NCBI RefSeq assembly: GCF_039535095.1
Contig: NZ_BAAAWN010000001.1
Coordinates: forward strand, 1,364,001-1,428,000
Origin: Arthrobacter ramosus
GTDB taxonomy: Bacteria > Actinomycetota > Actinomycetes > Actinomycetales > Micrococcaceae
Direction: 5' to 3'
Length of the DNA: 64,000 nt
A program made the position numbers and the translations under genes. Positions within the stretch are counted from its first letter, which is position 1; each line of letters starts with the position of its first letter. Under the pieces are notes generated by a model. That model was given only the letters and a program-made list of their open reading frames with translations. It did no database searches and was not told where the DNA came from. Below, piece by piece: positions 41,664 to 50,395 of this stretch.

Positions 41664-43787
41664 GTGACAGAAACCACTGAGCTGGCTTCAGCTGTGGACA
41701 CAACATCTTCTGCAGCTGAATCAACGGCCGCAACCGCTAAGAGCAGCGGCCTTGCAGGCCTCAAGCTCGCGCAGCTCCAGGCTCTCGCCAGTCAGCTGGG
41801 CATTTCGGGCGGATCCCGGATGCGCAAGGGGGACTTGGTCTCGGCTATCTCAGCCCACCGTGCTGGTGCAACCACGAGCAAGGCTCCTACCGCGGCCAAG
41901 GCCGTGGCAGCAAAAGCCGCGCCTGCAGCGCCGGAAGCTGAGACCGCTGCCGCACCTGCCGCAGCATCCACCGAAGCTCCCGCGCAGGACGGCACCCGGG
42001 CACGTGGCCGTGGCCGAAGCCGTCGCGCCACGAGCGATGGTGTTGTTGCCGCCGCGGAAACCGCGGAGGCTCCCGCCGTCGTCGTCGAGGCTCCTGCCGC
42101 TCCCGTCGCCGAAGCAAGCGAGGCCGCCGGCGAACGCCGCCAGCCGCGCACGCGGAACCGTCGTCGTGGCGAGGCCGCTCCTGCGGAGGCCGGTGAAGCC
42201 GGTGAAACCCGCGCTGCCGAGCAGCCCCAGGCAGAACAGCCCCGTGTAGAACAGCGCCAGGCCGAACAGCCCCGTGTAGAGCAGCGTCAGCCCGAGCAGC
42301 GTCAGCCCGAGCAGCGCCAGGCCGAGCAGCGTCAAACCCAGCCGCGCCAGGGCGAGCAGGCCTCGGTTGAGGCCGGCGAACCCGGTCAGCGCGAACGCCG
42401 CGACAACACCCGTACGCGTCGCGAAGACACGAACGAGGGCGATGACACCGGCAACCGCCGTAATCGTCGCAACCGCCGCGACCGCAACGACCGCCAGGGT
42501 CCGCAGGACAACCGTGACAACCGCGATGGAAACACCCGCAGCGACCGCTTCCGCGACCGCAACGAACGCCGTCGCGGCCGCGGCCAGGGCCCGGACGTCG
42601 ACGACGTCGAGGTCACTGAGGACGACGTCCTGCTGCCGGTTGCCGGCATCCTGGATGTACTCGAGAACTACGCGTTCATCCGCACCTCGGGCTACCTGCC
42701 CGGTGCCAACGACGTGTACGTGTCCCTCGCCCAGGTCAAGAAATACAACCTGCGCAAGGGTGACGCCGTCGTCGGCGCAATCCGCGCCCCGCGTGACGGC
42801 GAGGACCGCAGCCAGCAGACCGCGCGCCAGAAGTTCAACGCGCTCGTCCGCGTCACGTCGGTCAACGGCAAGACGCCGGAAGAGCTCAAGGACCGCGTCG
42901 AATTCGCCAAGCTCGTCCCGCTGTACCCGTCCGAGCGCCTGCGCCTCGAAACGGATCCCAAGAAGATCGGCCCGCGCGTCATCGACCTCGTGGCCCCGAT
43001 CGGTAAGGGCCAGCGCGGCCTGATCGTCTCCCCGCCCAAGGCCGGCAAGACGCTCATCCTGCAGTCCATCGCCAACGCGATCACCACCAACAATCCTGAG
43101 GTCCACCTCATGATGGTGCTGGTCGACGAACGTCCCGAAGAAGTCACGGACATGCAGCGCACCGTCAAGGGCGAGGTCATTGCCTCCACCTTCGACCGTC
43201 CCGCCGATGACCACACCACGGTTGCCGAGCTTTCCATCGAGCGCGCCAAGCGCCTCGTGGAAATGGGCATGGACGTGGTGGTCCTCCTGGACTCCATGAC
43301 CCGCCTGGGCCGCGCCTACAACCTGGCAGCACCGGCCTCCGGCCGCATCCTGTCCGGTGGCGTCGACTCCGCTGCGCTCTACCCGCCGAAGCGCTTCTTC
43401 GGTGCTGCGCGCAACATCGAAAACGGCGGCTCGCTGACCATCCTGGCAACCGCGCTCGTGGAGACCGGTTCCAAGATGGACGAAGTCATCTTCGAAGAGT
43501 TCAAGGGCACGGGCAACATGGAGCTCCGCCTGTCCCGCCAGCTGGCGGACAAGCGCATCTTCCCGGCCGTGGACGTCAACGCTTCGGGTACCCGTCGCGA
43601 AGAGAACCTGCTTTCGGCCGAAGAGGTCAAGATCATGTGGAAGCTGCGCCGCGTCCTTTCCGGACTCGAGACCCAGCAGAGCCTTGAACTCCTGACCAAC
43701 AAGATCCGGGAGACCGGGAGCAACGTCGAGTTCCTCATGCAGGTTCAGAAGACGACTCTTGGAGCCAAGTCGGATAACGACAAATAG
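41664..43787 (+). CDS. rho: Transcription termination factor Rho with long N-terminal insertion
   Basis: This 707-residue Rho is far longer than the 419 residues of E. coli Rho. The N-terminal helix bundle (LAGLKLAQLQALASQLGISG) is followed by about 250 residues of Ala/Pro, then Glu/Gln and Arg/Asn/Asp-rich low complexity, typical of Micrococcus-group Rho. The RNA-binding cold-shock-like domain begins near residue 320 (GILDVLENYAFIRTSGYLPG). The ATPase has Walker A PPKAGKT near 457-464, then DERPEEV, and the Q/R-loop region. The insertion widens RNA binding on GC-rich transcripts in relatives. The start is GTG after a GAGGGGGAAGG ribosome-binding site. Confidence 0.97.
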   Translation: MTETTELASAVDTTSSAAESTAATAKSSGLAGLKLAQLQALASQLGISGGSRMRKGDLVSAISAHRAGATTSKAPTAAKAVAAKAAPAAPEAETAAAPAAASTEAPAQDGTRARGRGRSRRATSDGVVAAAETAEAPAVVVEAPAAPVAEASEAAGERRQPRTRNRRRGEAAPAEAGEAGETRAAEQPQAEQPRVEQRQAEQPRVEQRQPEQRQPEQRQAEQRQTQPRQGEQASVEAGEPGQRERRDNTRTRREDTNEGDDTGNRRNRRNRRDRNDRQGPQDNRDNRDGNTRSDRFRDRNERRRGRGQGPDVDDVEVTEDDVLLPVAGILDVLENYAFIRTSGYLPGANDVYVSLAQVKKYNLRKGDAVVGAIRAPRDGEDRSQQTARQKFNALVRVTSVNGKTPEELKDRVEFAKLVPLYPSERLRLETDPKKIGPRVIDLVAPIGKGQRGLIVSPPKAGKTLILQSIANAITTNNPEVHLMMVLVDERPEEVTDMQRTVKGEVIASTFDRPADDHTTVAELSIERAKRLVEMGMDVVVLLDSMTRLGRAYNLAAPASGRILSGGVDSAALYPPKRFFGAARNIENGGSLTILATALVETGSKMDEVIFEEFKGTGNMELRLSRQLADKRIFPAVDVNASGTRREENLLSAEEVKIMWKLRRVLSGLETQQSLELLTNKIRETGSNVEFLMQVQKTTLGAKSDNDK
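42219..42359 (+). repeat. 15-bp tandem repeats in rho
   Basis: About nine in-frame copies of a 15-base unit encode the pentapeptide EQ[RP][QR]x (residues about 186-232), for example EQPRV, EQRQA, EQRQP. Copies differ by single bases, as expected of slippage-prone coding repeats. The copy number is likely to vary between strains. Confidence 0.85.
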
Positions 43788-43795
43788 CTGTTTTA

Positions 43796-43854
43796 GGGGC
43801 GGGTGCTGGTTCGTTCGTGCGGTTTGTGCCGCGCGGATGTTCCGCCCCCGCCCC
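43796..43854 (+). terminator. Hairpin downstream of rho
   Basis: GGGGCGGG (43796-43803) and CCCGCCCC (43847-43854) can pair around a long GC-rich loop, followed by TTCTCGTT. It starts nine bases past the rho stop. Confidence 0.45.
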
Positions 43855-43861
43855 TTCTCGT

Positions 43862-43928
43862 TGCAACGCGGGGTCACTTACGGCCCATCCGGACCCTCGG
43901 AATGGGCCGTAAGTGACCCCGCGTTGCA
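43862..43928. repeat. 67-bp perfect palindromic element
   Basis: Two perfect 27-base arms (43862-43888 and 43902-43928, beginning TGCAACGCGGGGTCACTTAC) flank a 13-base loop between rho and prfA. Such length and perfection exceed a normal terminator and suggest a repetitive extragenic palindrome or a mobile hairpin element. In mRNA it would also form a very stable stem. Confidence 0.75.
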
Positions 43929-43964
43929 GTTATTAGACTTGTAGAAGTCGAAAGAGGTTTTGAA

Positions 43965-45038
43965 ATGTTTGAGTCCGTACAGGGATTGCTTGATGAGCAT
44001 GCTGCTATCCAGGCGCAGTTGAGTGATCCTGCTGTTTATGCCGACCAGGCCATGGCCCGCAAGTTGGGGCGGCGGTCTGCCCAGTTGCAGGGCATCGTGG
44101 AGGCGTACAACCGTTGGCACGGGCTCATGGACGATCTTGAAGCGGCCAAGGAAATGGCTTCCGAGGACGCCGAATTTGCTGCCGAGGTAGACGAAATCGA
44201 GGCGAAGCTTCCGGCAGCCCAGGAGAAATTGCGTCGGTTGCTGATTCCGCGCGATCCCGACGACGCCCGCAACGTCATTCTTGAGGTCAAAGGCGGCGAA
44301 GGCGGCGACGAAGCTGCGCTCTTCGCCGGAGACCTGCTGCGCATGTACATGCGTTATGCGGAGTCGCGCGGCTGGAAGACCGAGCTCATCTCGGCCACGG
44401 AATCGGACCTGGGCGGCTACAAGGACGTCCAGATGGCCGTCAAGGGCAACTCGAACGATCCCGCGGAGGGCGTCTATGCCCGCTTGAAGTTCGAAGGCGG
44501 CGTGCACCGCGTCCAGCGTGTTCCCGTCACCGAGTCGCAGGGCCGCATCCACACTTCCGCGGCCGGTGTGCTCGTCCTTCCGGAAGTGGATGAGCCCGAA
44601 GAGCTCGAAATCAACCAGAACGACCTCAAGATCGACGTCTACCGGTCCTCGGGTCCTGGCGGCCAGTCCGTCAACACCACGGACTCGGCAGTCCGCATCA
44701 CCCACCTGCCGACGGGCATCGTGGTGGCCATGCAGAACGAAAAATCCCAGCTCCAGAACCGTGAAGCCGGCATGCGCGTCCTCCGTGCCCGTATCCTGGC
44801 CCACCAGCAGGAGCAGATCGACGCCGAGAACTCTGCCCAGCGCAAGTCGCAGATCCGCACCATGGACCGTTCCGAGCGCATCCGCACGTACAACTTCCCG
44901 GAAAACCGGATTGCCGACCACCGTACCGGCTACAAGGCCTACAACCTCGACGCCGTCATGAACGGTGACCTGGAACCGGTCATCCAATCGGCCATCGAGA
45001 TGGATGAACAGTCGCGCCTGGATGCCCTGGGCGAGTAA
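43965..45038 (+). CDS. prfA: Peptide chain release factor 1
   Basis: The 357-residue protein has the GGQ motif in [15 protein letters not shown] (GGQ at 232-234), which hydrolyses peptidyl-tRNA, and the stop-codon recognition domain 2 before it. It recognises UAA and UAG. A ribosome-binding site GAAAGAGG lies seven bases before the ATG. prmC, which methylates the GGQ glutamine, starts 18 bases after it, so enzyme and substrate are co-expressed. Confidence 0.97.
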   Translation: MFESVQGLLDEHAAIQAQLSDPAVYADQAMARKLGRRSAQLQGIVEAYNRWHGLMDDLEAAKEMASEDAEFAAEVDEIEAKLPAAQEKLRRLLIPRDPDDARNVILEVKGGEGGDEAALFAGDLLRMYMRYAESRGWKTELISATESDLGGYKDVQMAVKGNSNDPAEGVYARLKFEGGVHRVQRVPVTESQGRIHTSAAGVLVLPEVDEPEELEINQNDLKIDVYRSSGPGGQSVNTTDSAVRITHLPTGIVVAMQNEKSQLQNREAGMRVLRARILAHQQEQIDAENSAQRKSQIRTMDRSERIRTYNFPENRIADHRTGYKAYNLDAVMNGDLEPVIQSAIEMDEQSRLDALGE

Positions 45039-45056
45039 CAGCCTGCAAGGATCTTC

Positions 45057-45929
45057 ATGACGCTCTTTCCGGGCCAAAGCCTCGCCGACGCCGTCCGCGA
45101 GGCAACAGCCATCCTGTCCGACGCCGGAGTCCCCACTCCGCGCGTGGACGCGGAACTCCTCGCGGAACATCTCCTGGGTGTCGGCCTCGGCCGCCTGCGC
45201 GCCATGCTGCTTGGTGATTCCGCCGCCCCGGATGGCTACGCGGATCTGGTGGCCGAGCGGGCACAGCGCGTTCCGCTCCAGCACATCACCGGCGTCGCGC
45301 ACTTCCGCTACCTCACGCTCGCCGTGGGCCCGGGCGTGTTCATTCCGCGGCCGGAAACGGAATCCGTGGTCCAACTCGTTATCGACCACCTCCAGGTACT
45401 CAATCACCCCAAAGTGGTTGATCTTGGCACCGGCTCCGGCGCCATTGCTGCTTCGATCGCCCACGAAGTGCCCGGGGCCGAGGTCCATGCCGTCGAATTC
45501 AGCACGTTCGCCCATGCCTGGGCCACCAAGAACCTGAAGCCCCTCGGGGTGAAGCTCGTGCAGGGCGACCTCCGCAATGCCTTGCCCGAACACGACGGAA
45601 CTTTCGACGTCGTCGTTTCCAATCCGCCGTACATCCCCGCTGAAGCAATCCCGAACGAACCTGAAGTGGCACTGCACGATCCGCCGGAGGCGCTATACGG
45701 CGGGGGAGCAGACGGCATGGAGCTGCCGACGGCGGCCGCCGCCTCGGCTGCCCGGCTCCTCAAGGGCGGCGGCTTCTTCGTGATGGAGCACGCCGAGGTG
45801 CAGGCAAGGTGGATTTCCGCACATCTAAAGACTGCCGGCTGCTGGACGCAGGTCACCACCCACCTCGATCTCAACGGCAAGGAACGTGCCACGAGCGCAG
45901 TGTTGGCAATCGCTGCCTCCGGGAAATGA
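45057..45929 (+). CDS. prmC: Release factor glutamine methyltransferase
   Basis: The 290-residue enzyme has the SAM-binding motif VVDLGTGSGAIAASIA and the catalytic NPPY at 189-192, which positions the glutamine amide of the release-factor GGQ loop. An N-terminal helical domain (about 1-80) binds the release factor. Its place directly after prfA is conserved across bacteria. The next gene begins 12 bases later. Confidence 0.95.
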   Translation: MTLFPGQSLADAVREATAILSDAGVPTPRVDAELLAEHLLGVGLGRLRAMLLGDSAAPDGYADLVAERAQRVPLQHITGVAHFRYLTLAVGPGVFIPRPETESVVQLVIDHLQVLNHPKVVDLGTGSGAIAASIAHEVPGAEVHAVEFSTFAHAWATKNLKPLGVKLVQGDLRNALPEHDGTFDVVVSNPPYIPAEAIPNEPEVALHDPPEALYGGGADGMELPTAAAASAARLLKGGGFFVMEHAEVQARWISAHLKTAGCWTQVTTHLDLNGKERATSAVLAIAASGK

Positions 45930-45941
45930 AAGAATAGCGCT

Positions 45942-46754
45942 GTGACCACAAGCTACAACTGCACGTCAGAGGAACAACGCGCCGAAGGCCTGGAGCATGC
46001 GCAGCGCGCCATCAGCGAGAAAAAGTGTGTCGTCATGCCGACGGACACCGTCTACGGCATTGCCGCCGACGCGTTCTCGCCGCAGGCCGTGACCATGCTG
46101 CTTGTCTCGAAGGGCCGTGGCCGCCATATGCCGCCCCCCGTGCTGATCCCGCGGCTCAATGCGCTGGACGGGCTGGCAACCGATGTATCGGAAGAAGCCC
46201 GCAAACTGGCAGAAGCCTTCTGGCCCGGCGGCCTGACGCTGATCTTCCACGCCCAGCCGTCTCTGGATTGGGACCTGGGGGAGACCCGCGGAACCGTGGC
46301 CCTGCGGATGCCCGACGACGAAATTGCGCTCGAACTGCTCAACCGCACCGGCCCGCTGGCGGTGTCCTCGGCCAATCGCACCGGTCAAGCGGCCGCGCAG
46401 ACAGCCGCCGAGGCGCGGACCCAGCTTGCTGAATCGGTCGAAGTTTACCTTGAAGGCGGTTTCCGGCCCGTCGAGGGAACCGAGTCCGTAGCGTCCACGA
46501 TTGTCGACGCCACCACCTTGCCGCTCCGCGTGGTCCGCGATGGTGCCATTTCCCTGGAACGCCTCCGCGGGGTTGTTCCAGGGGTGCTTGCCTTGGGAGA
46601 AACCGCGCCAGAACCGGCGTCGGAGATTGAAACCGCGGCTGTGACTGAAACCGCGCCTGAAGCGGCCGCGGAACCGGAGACGGCCCCGGACGATCAGGCC
46701 GAGACCCCGGTTCGCACGGAGACCCCGGTTCGCACGGAGACCAGGACCGAATGA
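45942..46754 (+). CDS. L-threonylcarbamoyladenylate synthase (Sua5/YrdC family)
   Basis: The first 210 residues form the YrdC domain, with the PTDTVYGIAADA motif near 30 and the nucleotide-binding KGRGRHMPPP and SANRTGQAA segments. It makes threonylcarbamoyl-AMP from threonine, bicarbonate and ATP for t6A37 of ANN-decoding tRNAs. Residues about 215-270 are a Glu/Thr/Ala/Pro-rich tail that is not a recognisable Sua5 domain and ends in two exact TPVRTE copies. The start is GTG. It overlaps the next gene by four bases. Confidence 0.93.
   Translation: MTTSYNCTSEEQRAEGLEHAQRAISEKKCVVMPTDTVYGIAADAFSPQAVTMLLVSKGRGRHMPPPVLIPRLNALDGLATDVSEEARKLAEAFWPGGLTLIFHAQPSLDWDLGETRGTVALRMPDDEIALELLNRTGPLAVSSANRTGQAAAQTAAEARTQLAESVEVYLEGGFRPVEGTESVASTIVDATTLPLRVVRDGAISLERLRGVVPGVLALGETAPEPASEIETAAVTETAPEAAAEPETAPDDQAETPVRTETPVRTETRTE
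46701..46736 (+). repeat. Exact 18-bp tandem duplication in the Sua5-like gene
   Basis: GAGACCCCGGTTCGCACG occurs twice head to tail (46701-46718 and 46719-46736), in frame, encoding ETPVRT twice in the acidic tail. The copies are identical, which points to a recent duplication. Confidence 0.9.
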
Positions 46755-47554
46755 GCCTGGTCCGGGATCGTGTTCCCCTTCTGGACGTAGACGTCACGGC
46801 ACTATGCACCGACGAACTTATCGAGGCCATCAGCGGGTACGTTTCGGATGGCACCACCAAGGTTGTCCTCGGGCACAACCTGCACAGCGTCACGTTGTTT
46901 CATTCGAGCCCGGACTTCCGCCGTCTCTATGAACGCAGCGATGTGGTGCTGATGGACGGTGCGCCTGTCGCCATGCTCTGGGGACTTGGTCGCCGCGGAG
47001 GTTCACGCGGCGAAGCCGCGGGGTTGATGGAATACCGTTTGGGATCCACTGACTGGGTGCCGGCACTCGGCGGCGTCGAAGGACTCCGCCGGATCGCCGT
47101 CGTCGGCGCCGGCCCCGAGGCCAACAGCAAGACGGTGGATCTCCTCCGCAAGATCGTGCCTGGCGCCGAGGTCTCCGGGCGCCCCGGTGAGAATTGGGAC
47201 GATGCCAGCGAAGAGGCCGTCGTCGCCTGGCTCGCGGAATTCCGCCCGCAGCTAGTGCTTCTTGGCCTTGGAATGCCGTTGCAGGAATCGGTCCTGCACC
47301 GCCGCCTCGACGAGCTTCCGCCTGCCGTCTACTGCGCAGTCGGCGGCGCCATCGAGCAACTGGCGGGGCTCCAGAAGCTCGCTCCACGCTGGCTGGGCCG
47401 CCTCGGGCTCGAATGGGCCTGGCGGCTCGTCCTGCATCCGGGACGCGTCGCATACCGGGTCTTCGGTGAGCCGTGGGTGCTCCTCGGCCTGCTGGTCCGC
47501 CGTCGGCTCTCCTTCAAGGACCGCAAGGCAGGAACAACACGCCGCGCCCGGTAG
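46751..47554 (+). CDS. WecB/TagA/CpsF family glycosyltransferase
   Basis: This 267-residue GT26-family protein has the characteristic N-terminal HNLHSVTLFHSS, the DGAPVAMLWGLG segment with the likely catalytic Asp, and the C-terminal RAPRW-like LAPRWLGRLGLEWAWRL. The family adds N-acetylmannosamine or a similar sugar to a lipid-linked GlcNAc in teichoic-acid or polymer synthesis. The wecA-type gene 1.1 kb further on would make the lipid-linked acceptor, so the two may act in one pathway. It starts in a four-base overlap with the Sua5-like gene. Confidence 0.9.
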   Translation: MSLVRDRVPLLDVDVTALCTDELIEAISGYVSDGTTKVVLGHNLHSVTLFHSSPDFRRLYERSDVVLMDGAPVAMLWGLGRRGGSRGEAAGLMEYRLGSTDWVPALGGVEGLRRIAVVGAGPEANSKTVDLLRKIVPGAEVSGRPGENWDDASEEAVVAWLAEFRPQLVLLGLGMPLQESVLHRRLDELPPAVYCAVGGAIEQLAGLQKLAPRWLGRLGLEWAWRLVLHPGRVAYRVFGEPWVLLGLLVRRRLSFKDRKAGTTRRAR

Positions 47555-47558
47555 GCCG

Positions 47559-48455
47559 TTAGAACTTCTGGTCTTCCAGCGGGCCGAAGCCCTTGTCCCG
47601 CAAACCGGCGGAGAACGCCCGGAACCATTCCGCGAGCCCGCGGAAGTCACCGCGGGGGAGGAAGTAGCCCAAGTAGCCTCCGACGTCGGCCACCATCGAC
47701 TTGCCGCGGCGGTAGCGGCGGATCAAATAGCCCCGGTTGCGGTAGTAGAAGTAGCGCTTGAACGCTGAATCCGGCACGATTACGTGCCAGCGCGCGCCGA
47801 AGACGTGCTTTGTCTCGGAAAACGCATGCGGGTGGGTGATCCACGCCGTCGCGACCGTACCGAAGCGGATCCCCGCTTTCCTGAGGCGGATCATGAAGTC
47901 GACCTCATCGCCCCGGATGAACAGCCGGATATCCGGCACTCCCACTTTGAAGAAGACATTGGAACGGATGAGCGCACCGTTGAAGAAGTGCCCGACGTCG
48001 GGCAGGAACCCCGCCTTCTCGACTTCGGTGCGCTCGTGGGTCACCTTGCCGTCAATCCGGAAGAAGAAGGAGAGCTTGTCCGGGTGGCCTGGGGCCACGA
48101 CGAGCGGGACGACGGCATCCAGTCCGCGGGCCTCCGCTTCCCGGACCAGGGTTTCGAGACAGGCCGGATCGCCGGGTTCGGCGTCATCGTCCATGATCCA
48201 TACCCAATCGGCGCCGCTGGCCACTGCCTTGAGGATCGCAAGGGCGAAGCCGCCCGCGCCGCCCAGGTTCGCCTCCGAGCGGACGTAGTCCACCTTTGGA
48301 TGGCTTAACGCAAGCTCCCGCGAAGGGGTGGTTCCGCTGTCCACGAGGCAAATGGTGTCCACGGGCATGGACTGCTTGTTGATGGCGTCGAGCAGGACTG
48401 CTAGCTCTCCGGGGCGGTCAAAGGTGACGGCCGCTACGGCAACGGAGACAGGCAT
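47559..48455 (-). CDS. GT2 glycosyltransferase, GlfT1-like
   Basis: The 298-residue family 2 transferase has the N-terminal nucleotide-sugar motif AVAAVTFDRPGEL, the metal-binding WIMDDDAEP and the acceptor-side GDEVDFMIRLRKAG. The whole pattern resembles actinobacterial GlfT1-type galactofuranosyl/rhamnosyl transferases that extend cell-wall polysaccharide on a lipid carrier. AAGGAA lies eight bases before the ATG at 48455; the open frame continues much further upstream without such features. The gene is opposite in strand to its neighbours and ends four bases from the end of the WecB-like gene. Confidence 0.88.
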   Translation of the reverse strand: MPVSVAVAAVTFDRPGELAVLLDAINKQSMPVDTICLVDSGTTPSRELALSHPKVDYVRSEANLGGAGGFALAILKAVASGADWVWIMDDDAEPGDPACLETLVREAEARGLDAVVPLVVAPGHPDKLSFFFRIDGKVTHERTEVEKAGFLPDVGHFFNGALIRSNVFFKVGVPDIRLFIRGDEVDFMIRLRKAGIRFGTVATAWITHPHAFSETKHVFGARWHVIVPDSAFKRYFYYRNRGYLIRRYRRGKSMVADVGGYLGYFLPRGDFRGLAEWFRAFSAGLRDKGFGPLEDQKF

Positions 48456-48668
48456 GTAGGGTTCCTTCCGGGCAGTTGCGGGGAGGGTCCTCCCGGCTCG
48501 CCCTAGGGGCGCGTGAAACGGAGCAAAGCCGCCGTTGCCGCTAGTATCTTGACAGAGTCCAACTGTAGTACAGCAATATTCGGCGGTGCGCAGAGGTGTT
48601 GCAGGTGTTGTGCCGGCAGCTAGTCGCCAGGGACAGAATCCACCACCACCGCCAACAGGAGCCGCCAC

Positions 48669-49778
48669 GTGATCATGTATTCGCTCATGATGCTCACGGC
48701 TGCCGTCGTGTCGTACCTCGCTACGTGGGTAGCCCGCCAGATGGGTAACAAACTTCGGCTTTTTGCCCCCATCCGCAGCCGGGATATGCACTCGGTGCCA
48801 ATTTCCCGACTCGGAGGCCTGGGACTTTTCGCCGGCTTCGCCGTGGCCCTCGTGGTAGCCAGCAATTCGTTCTTCGTGAAGGACATCTTCCACGGGAACG
48901 GTGCGCCATGGGGAATCCTGGCAGGTGCCCTTGTGATCGTCGCGGTCGGTGTTGCCGACGACGTGATGGACATCCGCTGGTGGGTCAAGCTGATCGGCCA
49001 ATGCACGGCCGCTACGATCGTTGCGGTCTGGGGCGTGCAGATGTCCGTGATTCCCTTTGTTCCGGAGCCCATACGGATTGAGGCGGAACCGCTGCGGATC
49101 GTCTTGACCGCCCTTGCCATTGTGACCACCATGAACGCAGTCAACTTCATCGACGGACTCGACGGCCTCGCTGCGGGCGTAGCAGCCATTGGCGGGGCCG
49201 CATTCTTCCTGACGGCGTATTGGGTCCACCGCAATGCAACGCTCACGGACCGCTCGGACCTGGCAGCGCTGCTGATGGCCATCACCGTGGGTTGTTGCAT
49301 CGGATTCCTGCCGCATAACTGGTTCCCGGCCAAAATCTTCATGGGCGACTCCGGCGCCATGCTTTTGGGCCTCGTGATGGCCTCGGCCGGTGTGGTGTCC
49401 ACGGGCCAGATCAGCTCAGGTCTGTATGACCGCGCCAACGGTATTCCGACCATCGTGCCCATCCTGCTGCCGTTCGCGATTCTGTCGCTACCGTTGCTGG
49501 ACCTCGGCCTGGCGGTGTTGCGGCGGACAGCGCGCGGCCAATCGCCCTGGTCGGCTGACCGCGGACACTTGCACCACAAGCTCATCGAGCTCGGCCACAC
49601 CCACCGCACAGCGGTGCTCATGATGTACGTGTGGACGTGCATTCTGGCGTTTGGAGGCCTGGCGTTTGCCATCTTCCCTTGGCAGATGGTCCTCACCGTT
49701 GACATCGTGGCCGCGCTGATCATGGCCGGAGTGACGGCCTGGCCGTACTTTGTCCGAAAAGGGCGCGCTGCCCAGTAG
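48669..49778 (+). CDS. Undecaprenyl-phosphate GlcNAc-1-phosphate transferase (WecA/TagO type)
   Basis: The 369-residue integral membrane enzyme of the MraY/WecA superfamily has about eleven helices. The Asp motif is VGVADDVMDI, followed by NAVNFIDGLDGLAAG, the catalytic FMGDSGAMLLG, and ADRGHLHHKL, the HXH loop of the GlcNAc-transferring branch. It starts lipid-linked polymer synthesis from UDP-GlcNAc. A GTG start follows AGGAG by seven bases. In actinobacteria it typically sits between the sua5 gene and the ATP synthase operon, as here. Confidence 0.93.
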   Translation: MIMYSLMMLTAAVVSYLATWVARQMGNKLRLFAPIRSRDMHSVPISRLGGLGLFAGFAVALVVASNSFFVKDIFHGNGAPWGILAGALVIVAVGVADDVMDIRWWVKLIGQCTAATIVAVWGVQMSVIPFVPEPIRIEAEPLRIVLTALAIVTTMNAVNFIDGLDGLAAGVAAIGGAAFFLTAYWVHRNATLTDRSDLAALLMAITVGCCIGFLPHNWFPAKIFMGDSGAMLLGLVMASAGVVSTGQISSGLYDRANGIPTIVPILLPFAILSLPLLDLGLAVLRRTARGQSPWSADRGHLHHKLIELGHTHRTAVLMMYVWTCILAFGGLAFAIFPWQMVLTVDIVAALIMAGVTAWPYFVRKGRAAQ

Positions 49779-49797
49779 ACGGTGTGTGACAAGGGCG

Positions 49798-49827
49798 TTA
49801 ACATCACAGTTCTATCTCATGTAGAAT
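49798..49827 (+). promoter_or_regulatory. Promoter of the ATP synthase operon
   Basis: TTAACA (49798-49803) and TAGAAT (49822-49827) lie 18 bases apart, about 80 bases before the first gene of the operon. It is the best sigma-A-type match in the 128-base gap after wecA. Confidence 0.6.
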
Positions 49828-49906
49828 TCTAGGGCGGACAGTCACTCGCCCGCGCACCCACCCTTTTTGAGACTTTGGCATTTTTGCCACGACGATTGGC
49901 ATCCCC

Positions 49907-50395
49907 ATGACCTCCAACGCCGGCGGACATCAGTCCGACTCGAGCGGCGTTGCTGCCCCCCGCTCCACGCCTTCGCTGTGGCTGCGGCTTCTTTTCCTCA
50001 GCTCGACGACGGCGCTGGCGGCTCTTGCGGCAACGTCGGCTGTTGCGGCGGTCATGAACGGTGGCGTAGGAGTGCTTTCTGCCGCACTCGGCGGGGCGAT
50101 CGTGATGGCATTTTTTGCCATCAGCCTCCTGATCGGCCATTTTGTCGGCCGGGATAACCCCTCCGGCGCGGTCGGCCTTTTTGTCGCCAGCTACTTTGTC
50201 AAGGTCGTCGGCTTCGCGGTGGTGCTGTTCGTCTTGGGCGCCCCCGCATGGCTGCACGGGCGCTGGTTCGTGATTGGCGCCGTCGTCACGGTTGTTTCGT
50301 GGCAAGCCGCCGAAATCTACGGCTTCAGCAAAGCCCGGCTCCAGATCTACAACGACCCCGCAGCGGACAAAGGGGGCGACGATGTTCACTCCTAG
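49907..50395 (+). CDS. AtpI-like membrane protein
   Basis: The 162-residue protein has about four hydrophobic segments (starting LWLRLLFLSSTTALAALAA) and a polar C-terminal tail. Its position ahead of atpB and its four-helix layout match the AtpI-type assembly proteins of actinobacterial ATP synthase operons, although sequence similarity in this family is low. AtpI helps form the c-ring in some bacteria. It overlaps the next gene by 14 bases. Confidence 0.75.
   Translation: MTSNAGGHQSDSSGVAAPRSTPSLWLRLLFLSSTTALAALAATSAVAAVMNGGVGVLSAALGGAIVMAFFAISLLIGHFVGRDNPSGAVGLFVASYFVKVVGFAVVLFVLGAPAWLHGRWFVIGAVVTVVSWQAAEIYGFSKARLQIYNDPAADKGGDDVHS

Noticed and set aside
48549..48590. TTGACA with a CTGTAGTACAG palindrome upstream of the wecA-type gene
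   Set aside because: The -35 match is good, but no -10 box lies at proper spacing, so I do not call a promoter.
49791..49815. TGTGAC...TCACA pair before the ATP synthase operon as a GlxR site
   Set aside because: The half-sites are 14 bases apart, not six, so it does not fit a CRP/GlxR operator.
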